Assembly (NCBI RefSeq): GCF_007833165.1
Contig: NZ_VOBQ01000004.1
Coordinates: 1-64,000 of the forward strand
Direction: 5' to 3'
DNA: 64,000 nucleotides
DNA from: Caenimonas sedimenti
GTDB taxonomy: Bacteria > Pseudomonadota > Gammaproteobacteria > Burkholderiales > Burkholderiaceae_C
Below, in pieces: positions 58,146 to 64,000 of this stretch. The notes below the pieces were generated by a model. It saw only the letters and a list, made by a program, of their open reading frames with translations, did not search any database and was not told where the DNA came from. Within the stretch, counting starts at the first letter, position 1, and each line of letters starts with the position of its first letter. The translations under genes and the position numbers were made by a program.

Positions 58146-59642
58146 ATGAAGCCGATCTGGATCGTTGACGATGACCAATCCATCCGCTTCGTGCTCGAAA
58201 AAGCGCTGATGCGCGAGGACCTGCCCACGCGCAGCTTCACGAACGCGCGCGAGGTGATGCTGGCGCTCGATGCGGCGAACGACGAGGATGGCCCGCAGAT
58301 CCTCGTGAGCGACATCCGCATGCCGGGCGGCTCCGGGCTGGACCTGCTGACCAAGGTCAAGGAAAAGCACCCCGGCCTGCCCGTCATCATCATGACGGCC
58401 TTCTCCGACCTGGACAGCGCCGTCTCCGCCTTCCAGGGCGGCGCCTTCGAATACCTGCCGAAACCTTTCGACCTGCCCAAGGCGATCGAACTGATCCGGC
58501 GCGCGGTGGAGGAAAGCCAGCGCGAGGAGGTGGCCGAGGAACGCATGGCGGCCGCCCCCGAGATGCTGGGCCAGGCGCCGGCCATGCAGGACGTCTTCCG
58601 CGCCATCGGCCGGCTCTCGCAAAGCAACGTGACCGTGATGATCACTGGCGAGTCGGGCTCCGGCAAGGAACTCGTGGCGCGCGCCCTGCACAAGCATTCA
58701 CCGCGCGCCAACGGACCTTTCGTCGCCATCAACACGGCGGCCATCCCGAAGGACCTGCTCGAGTCCGAGCTGTTCGGCCACGAACGCGGTGCTTTCACCG
58801 GCGCGCAGACGATGCGGCGCGGCCGCTTCGAGCAGGCCGAAGGCGGCACGCTGTTCCTGGACGAGATCGGCGACATGCCCTTCGACCTGCAGACGCGGCT
58901 GCTGCGCGTGCTGTCGGACGGCCACTTCTACCGGGTGGGTGGCCACAACGGGATCAAGGCCAACGTGCGCGTGATCGCCGCCACGCACCAGGACCTGGAG
59001 CAGCGCGTCAAGGAAGGCAACTTCCGCGAAGACCTGTTCCATCGGCTGAACGTGATCCGCCTGCGGCTGCCCGCCTTGCGCGAACGGCTGGAGGACATCC
59101 CGATGCTCGCGCGGCATTTCCTGCAGCAAAGCGCCAAGCAGCTGGGCGTGGAGCCCAAGCGTATTTCGGATGCCGCGCTCACGCGGCTGACCACGTTCGC
59201 CTTCCCGGGCAACGTCCGCCAATTGGAGAACATCTGCCACTGGCTGACCGTCATGGCGCCCGCGCAGCTGATCGAGCCCAAGGACCTGCCGCCCGAAGTG
59301 GGCAGCGGGGCCGGCGAGTCCGCCGTGCCGCGTGCGCAAGCCGCGCCGGCCGAAGCCCTCAAAGTGGCGGATGGCGAAGCGGCCGCGGCGGCCCCGTCCA
59401 CCATCACCTTGGCGGCTTCCGCGGGTCCTGCGAGCTGGGAATCCGGCCTGGAGGCCGAGGCGATGCAGCTGCTGGTGAGCGGCCACCACGACGTGTGGGA
59501 CCAGCTGACGAAGCGCTTCGAATCGAAGCTGATCCTGACCGCGCTGTCGAACACGCGCGGGCGCCGCATCGAGGCCGCGCAGAAGCTGGGGATCGGGCGG
59601 AACACCATCACCAGGAAGATCCAGGAGCTCGGCCTGGAATGA
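58146..59642 (+). CDS. ntrC: Nitrogen regulator NtrC (sigma-54 activator)
   Basis: A 498-residue response regulator with receiver domain (Asp56 in VSDIRMP), AAA+ sigma-54 interaction domain (GESGSGKE, the GAFTGA loop near residue 220 in GERGAFTGAQ, DEIGDMP) and a C-terminal FIS-type helix-turn-helix (RRIEAAQKLGIGRNTITRKIQ). An Ala-rich linker of about 60 residues joins the last two. It binds the dyads before glnA. It follows ntrB by 37 bases. Confidence 0.97.
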   Translation: MKPIWIVDDDQSIRFVLEKALMREDLPTRSFTNAREVMLALDAANDEDGPQILVSDIRMPGGSGLDLLTKVKEKHPGLPVIIMTAFSDLDSAVSAFQGGAFEYLPKPFDLPKAIELIRRAVEESQREEVAEERMAAAPEMLGQAPAMQDVFRAIGRLSQSNVTVMITGESGSGKELVARALHKHSPRANGPFVAINTAAIPKDLLESELFGHERGAFTGAQTMRRGRFEQAEGGTLFLDEIGDMPFDLQTRLLRVLSDGHFYRVGGHNGIKANVRVIAATHQDLEQRVKEGNFREDLFHRLNVIRLRLPALRERLEDIPMLARHFLQQSAKQLGVEPKRISDAALTRLTTFAFPGNVRQLENICHWLTVMAPAQLIEPKDLPPEVGSGAGESAVPRAQAAPAEALKVADGEAAAAAPSTITLAASAGPASWESGLEAEAMQLLVSGHHDVWDQLTKRFESKLILTALSNTRGRRIEAAQKLGIGRNTITRKIQELGLE

Positions 59643-59646
59643 ATTT

Positions 59647-59736
59647 CTCCCTCCCCCTCCGGGGGAGGGCCGGGGTGGGGGCGCCGCGTGCCACCGGTGC
59701 GCCCCCATCCCAACCTTCCCCCGGAGGGGGAAGGAG
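59647..59736. repeat. REP-like double hairpin after ntrC
   Basis: Contains CCCTCCCCCTCCGGGGGAGGG (59649-59669), then GGGGTGGGGGC and GCCCCCATCCC facing each other, then TTCCCCC-GGA-GGGGGAA (59716-59732). The arms are complementary over the whole length, so a large cruciform or double hairpin is possible. It lies between convergent ntrC and xthA and resembles the partial element at 1-32. Confidence 0.8.
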
Positions 59737-59742
59737 CCATAC

Positions 59743-60519
59743 CTAGATCTCCACCGTCACCGGCGCGTGATCGCTCGGCTGCTTCCACTTGCGCGGCACC
59801 CGGTCGATCGAACATGACTTCACCAGCGGCTTCAGTGGTTCGCTCACCAGGATGTGGTCGATGCGCAGGCCCCGGTTCTTCTGGTAGCCCAACATGCGGT
59901 AGTCCCACCAGCTGAAGCTTTTCTCCGGCTGCTCGAACAGGCGGAACGCATCGGCCAGCCCGAGGGCGAGCAGCTGCCGGAAGTGGTCGCGCTCCTCGGT
60001 CGTGTGGTGGATGGTCTCGCGCAGGCCTTCGGGGTCGTAGGAGTCGCGATCCTCTGGCGTGATGTTGAAGTCGCCCAGCAGCACCAGGTTCGGGTGCCGA
60101 GCCAGTTCCGCCTGAAGGTAGGACTGCAGCCCCCGCAGCCAGTTCATCTTGTAGGCGAACTTGTCGGTGCCCGGCGACTGGCCGTTGACGAAGTAGCCGT
60201 TGACCAGCCGGATTTCGCCCTGCGGCGTGTCCAGCGTCACCGAGAGCACCCGCGAGCTGTCGTCCTCGAAGCCGACGATGTTTTTCACCACGTCGCGGAC
60301 CGGCATCCGGCTCATCACCGCGACACCGTTGTACGTCTTCTGGCCGAACACGGCACAGTGTTCGTACCCGGCGGCGCGGATGGCGTCGAGCGGGAACTTG
60401 TCGTCGGTGAGCTTCAACTCCTGCAGGCACAGCACGTCGACCGGGTTGGCCGCCGTCCAGTCCAGCACGTGCTGCAGCCGGGCCGTGAGCGAGTTGACGT
60501 TCCAGGTCGTGATCTTCAT
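59743..60519 (-). CDS. xthA: Exodeoxyribonuclease III
   Basis: A 258-residue exonuclease/endonuclease/phosphatase-family protein that cuts DNA at abasic sites and trims 3' blocks. Active-site motifs are LCLQELK (about 30-36; metal Glu), NGYFVNGQ near 106, LGDFNITPEDRD near 147 and the C-terminal SDHAPV with catalytic His. ATG 60519 starts MKITTWNVNSL, the family start. It overlaps the DUF4337 gene by 4 bases and ends a minus-strand operon. Confidence 0.95.
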   Translation of the reverse strand: MKITTWNVNSLTARLQHVLDWTAANPVDVLCLQELKLTDDKFPLDAIRAAGYEHCAVFGQKTYNGVAVMSRMPVRDVVKNIVGFEDDSSRVLSVTLDTPQGEIRLVNGYFVNGQSPGTDKFAYKMNWLRGLQSYLQAELARHPNLVLLGDFNITPEDRDSYDPEGLRETIHHTTEERDHFRQLLALGLADAFRLFEQPEKSFSWWDYRMLGYQKNRGLRIDHILVSEPLKPLVKSCSIDRVPRKWKQPSDHAPVTVEI

Positions 60520-61124
60520 ACGTGCACGACCGCCAGGGCGCCGATGCCCAGGCCGATGGCGCCCAGCGCGAACATGCCGTATTCCAGCCACTTCTTGCGT
60601 GTCAGCAGCGCGATGGCGGCCAGGGCAATCGACACTTGCAGCGCCGTCGTCGCCTGGGCCCAGCGGTGGTGCAGGTGCATCTGGTCGTCGCTGCGCTTGT
60701 CCCAGTCCTTCGCCTCGGCCTCCACCTTCTCGGCCTGGGCCTGGATCTCCTTCTCGCCCTCGTAGCGGTCGATCTTGGCCTGGTATTTCTCCTTGTCGGC
60801 CGCCACCGGGGCGAGATCACGCGAGACTTCGGCCAGCGACTGCTTCGTGCTCTTCGCCTGGAAGTAGTTCCACTGGTTGGAGGCCTCGGTCTTCTTGATG
60901 GCCGCGTTGTTCTTGTAGAGGCCGGCGTTCGCCTGGGTCGCACCGCCCATGTAGGCGAAGATGGCGCCCACCGTGGCGATCACCGCGGTGAACAGCGCGA
61001 TCTGGTTGGTCATGCTGCCGCCGGCGATGCCGTGGTGCGACTTGTCGCCTTGCGCCGCATGCTCGCGCGCATGCTCCAGTTCGTGGTCATGGGGTCCGTG
61101 CACGTGGAAGGCTCCGCCTGACAT
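60516..61124 (-). CDS. DUF4337 membrane protein
   Basis: A 202-residue protein. The N-terminus is His-rich (HVHGPHDHELEHAREHAAQGD), followed by a transmembrane helix (about 40-62), a coiled-coil middle (about 90-145) and two hydrophobic segments near the C-terminus (about 158-175 and 180-200). This is the layout of DUF4337 proteins, of unknown function. The His-rich start might bind metal. It overlaps xthA by 4 bases and follows folA by 1 base. Confidence 0.82.
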   Translation of the reverse strand: MSGGAFHVHGPHDHELEHAREHAAQGDKSHHGIAGGSMTNQIALFTAVIATVGAIFAYMGGATQANAGLYKNNAAIKKTEASNQWNYFQAKSTKQSLAEVSRDLAPVAADKEKYQAKIDRYEGEKEIQAQAEKVEAEAKDWDKRSDDQMHLHHRWAQATTALQVSIALAAIALLTRKKWLEYGMFALGAIGLGIGALAVVHV

Positions 61125-61125
61125 G

Positions 61126-61626
61126 TCATTGCCTCTTTTTTGAAGTGTTGGTGTAGGTCACGAAACTGAAGGCCAGGCCATTGCGCGAGGTGTGGCGTTC
61201 GCGCGCGGTCTCCTGCCACTCCGGACCCAGCTCGGGTGCGAAGGCGTCGCCTTCGAAATCGGCTTCGATCTCGGTCACCAACGCGCTGTCAGCCAGCGGC
61301 AGGGCCTGCCGGTAGATCTCCGCGCCGCCCAGCACCCAGGCCTCCGGCACGCCCGCGCACAGGCGCACCGCTTCCTCGAGCGACGCCGCGGGCAAGGCAC
61401 CCTCGGCCCGCCAGCCAGCCTGCCGGGTGACCACGATATTCGTGCGGCCGGGCAGAGGCCGGAATTTCTCCGGCAGCGAATCCCAGGTCTTGCGGCCCAT
61501 GATGACGTGGTGGCCCATGGTGACCTGCCGCAGGTACGCCATGTCTTCGGGCACCCGCCAGGGGATGGTGTTGTCCTTGCCGATGACGCCGTTGGCCGCG
61601 CGGCCGAAGATCAGGTTCAGTTTCAT
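61126..61626 (-). CDS. folA: Dihydrofolate reductase
   Basis: A 166-residue reductase with the N-terminal motif LIFGRAANGVIGKDNTIPW (about residues 4-22), VIMGRKTWDSLP (about 48-59) and WVLGGAEIYRQALP (about 109-122). It regenerates tetrahydrofolate for thymidylate synthase, encoded upstream in the same operon. The start overlaps the acyltransferase stop by 4 bases (ATGA). Position 27, catalytic acid in E. coli, is matched by Glu in RVPEDMAY. Confidence 0.96.
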   Translation of the reverse strand: MKLNLIFGRAANGVIGKDNTIPWRVPEDMAYLRQVTMGHHVIMGRKTWDSLPEKFRPLPGRTNIVVTRQAGWRAEGALPAASLEEAVRLCAGVPEAWVLGGAEIYRQALPLADSALVTEIEADFEGDAFAPELGPEWQETARERHTSRNGLAFSFVTYTNTSKKRQ

Positions 61627-62711
61627 GCGAGCGCATTCTCCACCCGCCGGCGGGTGGCCCGGTAAAGGGGATGTTCGATGGTGCGGTAGTGCAGCCAGGC
61701 AGCCAGCGTCACCAGGGCCAGGCTGGCCGCCCAGAGCGCCCAGGCGAAGTGACCGGGCCAGCCGAGCGCGCGAGGGATGAAATACAGCAGCACCAGCAGC
61801 AGGATGTGGCCGAGGTACAGCGCATACGACGCGTCGCCCAGCCGGGCCAGCGCCAGCGGAAACGTGCGCACGGGCGGCGGCGCCAGCAGCGCGCTCACGA
61901 CCAGGGCCGCCGACATGCCGCCGAACAGCAGGACCCGCAACGGCGCGTGGACGAATTCGGCCAGGCCATGCTGGTACAGCTCGGCCCCGAAGTGGGCCGC
62001 TGCCGCCAGGCCCGCGAACACCGCCGCGGCCACGGGCCAGGGCCAGAGCGCGAGGCGCGGGCGGGCACGCACCAGGTCGCACAGCAGGAAGCCCGCGATG
62101 AATTCCAGCACGAAGGGCGACGCGACGTAGAGCTGGAAAACGTTCAGGTCCTGGTAGCGCGGAACGCTGTACCGTCCCATCGAGGCTTCGTAGGCCATCG
62201 TCGCCAGCACGAGCAACGCCCACGCGGCCAGTGCCTTGCGCAGCGCCGGGCGGGGCAGCCACAGGAGCAGGCCGATCACCAGGTAGAAGTAGATCTCCAT
62301 GCTCAGCGTCCACAGGATCGGCAGGACGTAGCTCACCACATCGGTGAGCGGCAACAGCAGGAACGAACCCAGCACGTTCTTGTCGGCGAGTGGCCAGTCC
62401 CACCAGTGGAAGGCGGCGAGGTAGGCGAAGAAGATCGGCCACCAGCCCACGTAGATGCGGCACAGGCGCACGGCGATGAAACGCTTGACGGCGGCGGCCC
62501 CGGCAACGAACCCGCGGGTGTTCTCCGCGATCACCGCCCCGCTGATCACGAAGAAGAGATCGACCCCGGCGAATCCCAGCAGGAAGGTGCCGCGCAGCCA
62601 TGAAGGCCATTCCGGCTGGTATTCCGGCGGCACCACGATCGGCTGCAGCATGTGGAACAGGACGACCCACAGCGCCGCGGCGAAGCGCAGGATCTGGATG
62701 TTCTGGACCAT
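61623..62711 (-). CDS. Acyltransferase family 3 membrane protein
   Basis: A 362-residue polytopic protein with about ten transmembrane helices and the start IQILRFAAALWVVLFHM, whose RxxA and H pattern is typical of OafA/NodX-type acyltransferases that acylate surface sugars. It is unusual in the middle of the thyA-folA operon. ATG 62711 is 19 bases after thyA and the stop overlaps folA by 4 bases. Confidence 0.9.
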   Translation of the reverse strand: MVQNIQILRFAAALWVVLFHMLQPIVVPPEYQPEWPSWLRGTFLLGFAGVDLFFVISGAVIAENTRGFVAGAAAVKRFIAVRLCRIYVGWWPIFFAYLAAFHWWDWPLADKNVLGSFLLLPLTDVVSYVLPILWTLSMEIYFYLVIGLLLWLPRPALRKALAAWALLVLATMAYEASMGRYSVPRYQDLNVFQLYVASPFVLEFIAGFLLCDLVRARPRLALWPWPVAAAVFAGLAAAAHFGAELYQHGLAEFVHAPLRVLLFGGMSAALVVSALLAPPPVRTFPLALARLGDASYALYLGHILLLVLLYFIPRALGWPGHFAWALWAASLALVTLAAWLHYRTIEHPLYRATRRRVENALA

Positions 62712-62730
62712 GCGGGCGGCGAGCCGCGCG

Positions 62731-63546
62731 TCAGACCGCGACCGGCGCCTTGATCGCCCCGTGGCACTGGTAGTCCAGCACCTCGAAGTCCTCGTACTGG
62801 TAGTCGAGGATGGAGGCCGGCTTGCGCTTGATGTTCAGCGTCGGGTAGGGGTAGGGCGCGCGGCTCAACTGCAGTTCCACCTGCTCGTGGTGGTTGCTGT
62901 AGATGTGGCAGTCGCCGCCGGTCCAGACGAAGTCGCCCACCGCCAGCTCGCACTGCTGCGCGATCATGTGCGTGAGCAAGGCATAGCTGGCGATGTTGAA
63001 GGGCACGCCCAGGAAGATGTCGGCGCTGCGCTGGTACAGCTGGCAGGAGAGCTTGCCGTCCGCCACGTAGAACTGGAAGAAGGCGTGGCAGGGCGCCAAT
63101 GCCATCTTGGGGAGGTCCGCCACGTTCCAGGCGCTCACGATGATGCGCCGCGAATCGGGGTTGGTCTTGATGGTGTGGATCGCCTGTGCGATCTGGTCGA
63201 TGTGCCCGCCGTCCGGCGTCGGCCAGCTGCGCCATTGCACACCGTAGACCGGGCCCAGGTCGCCGTCCTCACGGGCCCATTCGTCCCAGATCGTCACGCC
63301 GCGCTCGCGCAGCCAGTTGTTGTCGCTGGAGCCCTGCAGGAACCAGAGCAGCTCGACGATGATGGACTTGAGGTGGACCTTCTTGGTGGTCACCAGCGGG
63401 AAGCCCTCGTTCAGGTCGAACCGCATCTGGTGGCCGAACACGCTGCGCGTGCCGGTGCCGGTGCGGTCGGTCTTGGGCGTGCCATGCGCGTAGACATGGC
63501 GCATGAAGTCTTCGTATTGAGTGCGGACGGGGCGGTCGGTGGCCAT
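62731..63546 (-). CDS. thyA: Thymidylate synthase
   Basis: A 271-residue ThyA-type enzyme, near the 264 residues of E. coli. The active-site cysteine is Cys153 in [12 protein letters not shown], with conserved [17 protein letters not shown] after it, and the folate-binding C-terminal region. It methylates dUMP to dTMP using methylene-tetrahydrofolate; DHFR in the same operon recycles the product. It starts 6 bases after the FAD-linked oxidase. Confidence 0.97.
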   Translation of the reverse strand: MATDRPVRTQYEDFMRHVYAHGTPKTDRTGTGTRSVFGHQMRFDLNEGFPLVTTKKVHLKSIIVELLWFLQGSSDNNWLRERGVTIWDEWAREDGDLGPVYGVQWRSWPTPDGGHIDQIAQAIHTIKTNPDSRRIIVSAWNVADLPKMALAPCHAFFQFYVADGKLSCQLYQRSADIFLGVPFNIASYALLTHMIAQQCELAVGDFVWTGGDCHIYSNHHEQVELQLSRAPYPYPTLNIKRKPASILDYQYEDFEVLDYQCHGAIKAPVAV

Positions 63547-63552
63547 GCCGGA

Positions 63553-64000
63553 TTATCGCAACGAGCCCAGCACGCGGCCGGGGTTGAGCAGATTCCCCGG
63601 GTCCAGCGCCAGCTTGATGGCCCGCATCATCCCCAGCGCCACCGGCGACTTGTGGTGCGGAAGCTTCTCGGCCTTCAACAGGCCGATGCCGTGTTCGGCG
63701 GAAATCGAGCCGTCGAACTTCTGCACCTGGTCATAGACCAGCGTGTTCACTTCGATCTCGCGCTCGCTCAGGAAGGCCGCCGCATCCCCGCCTTCCGGCG
63801 CCTGGACGTTGTAGTGCAGGTTGCCGTCACCGAGGTGGCCGAAGTTCACCAGGCGCACCCCCGGGATGTGGCTGGTCAGCAGCGCCCCTGTTTCGGAACA
63901 GAACTGCGGAATGCGCGACACGGGAATCGAGATGTCGTGCTTGATGTTCAGGCCTTCGTCGGCCTGCGCCAGGGGAATGGACTCGCGCACGTGCCAGAGC
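63553..64000 (-). CDS. FAD-linked oxidase, C-terminal part (truncated by window)
   Basis: The visible 149 or so residues are the C-terminal FAD-linked oxidase domain: ESIPLAQADEGLNIKHDISIP, FGHLGDGNLHYNVQAP with the conserved metal/substrate histidines, SISAEHGIGLLKAEKL and ALDPGNLLNPGRVLG at the end. This pattern is found in D-2-hydroxyglutarate or D-lactate dehydrogenases and GlcD-type glycolate oxidases. The N-terminal FAD-binding domain lies beyond position 64000. The stop TAA at 63553-63555 is 6 bases before thyA. Confidence 0.9.
   Translation of the reverse strand, partial: LWHVRESIPLAQADEGLNIKHDISIPVSRIPQFCSETGALLTSHIPGVRLVNFGHLGDGNLHYNVQAPEGGDAAAFLSEREIEVNTLVYDQVQKFDGSISAEHGIGLLKAEKLPHHKSPVALGMMRAIKLALDPGNLLNPGRVLGSLR

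Overview
The window is bacterial chromosome of very high GC. It is dense with genes, short intergenic gaps and ATGA/TGATG overlaps, and GTG and TTG starts occur. Gene content and order point to Burkholderiales, most likely Comamonadaceae (a Ramlibacter- or Variovorax-like organism). The reasons are a fused aroA-cmk gene beside rpsA-ihfB, the lapA-lapB-hldE1-hldD LPS block, glnA-ntrB-ntrC, many TRAP transporters, and a cox-type molybdenum hydroxylase accessory set. I see no insertion sequence, prophage, CRISPR array, tRNA or rRNA. The one RNA gene is tmRNA. No stretch over 300 bases lacks a gene.

Layout. 1-5052: the end of a molybdenum-hydroxylase (CO dehydrogenase-like) accessory operon: CoxE-type VWA protein, CoxG, a TonB-dependent receptor and XdhC/CoxI. 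5141-6622: an orphan cytochrome P450. 6730-16671: a xylose locus with a divergent XylR activator, xylA, a sugar ABC transporter, a TIM-barrel isomerase/epimerase, a Gfo/Idh/MocA dehydrogenase and xylB. 16680-19957: a four-gene minus-strand block of mostly unknown function. 20007-33892: two closely related TRAP transporters in opposite orientations, a third TRAP binding protein, a racemase-like protein, an alpha/beta hydrolase, a LysR regulator, a DUF1445 protein (the D-glutamate cyclase family) and a fused 5-oxoprolinase. Together these look like a glutamate/pyroglutamate-type uptake and catabolism locus. 33985-46643: a conserved housekeeping stretch on the minus strand (ComEA-like HhH protein, hldD, hldE1, lapB, lapA, ihfB, rpsA, aroA-cmk, tyrA, pheA, gyrA). 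46889-50207: an OmpA-family protein, ubiG, gph, ssrA (tmRNA) and an rsuA-type pseudouridine synthase. 50212-54714: a hydrolase, a secreted beta-propeller, a polysaccharide deacetylase, a fatty acid hydroxylase-type membrane protein and a CinA-like molybdopterin-binding-domain protein. 54718-59642: the nitrogen-control module, in which glnA lies behind two NtrC sites and a sigma-54 promoter, followed by a small exported protein and ntrB-ntrC. 59743-64000: a minus-strand operon reading from a truncated FAD-linked oxidase through thyA, an acyltransferase, folA and a DUF4337 protein to xthA.

Regulatory signals that can be read directly: a pair of NtrC dyads plus a -24/-12 promoter at glnA; a tandem AATTTCGCAA direct repeat upstream of xylA that suits XylR; sigma-70-type promoters before ssrA, the OmpA-family gene and the ntrBC unit; strong intrinsic terminators after the OmpA-family gene and after glnA. 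Several REP/BIME-like palindromes sit between operons, and one of them supplies the stop codon of the oxoprolinase gene.

The most interesting material is (a) the putative D-glutamate/5-oxoproline locus with inverted TRAP paralogues, (b) the TIM-barrel plus dehydrogenase pair embedded in a xylose operon, and (c) the uncharacterised four-gene block at 16680-19957. Functions are inferred from sequence reading alone; no database search was run.
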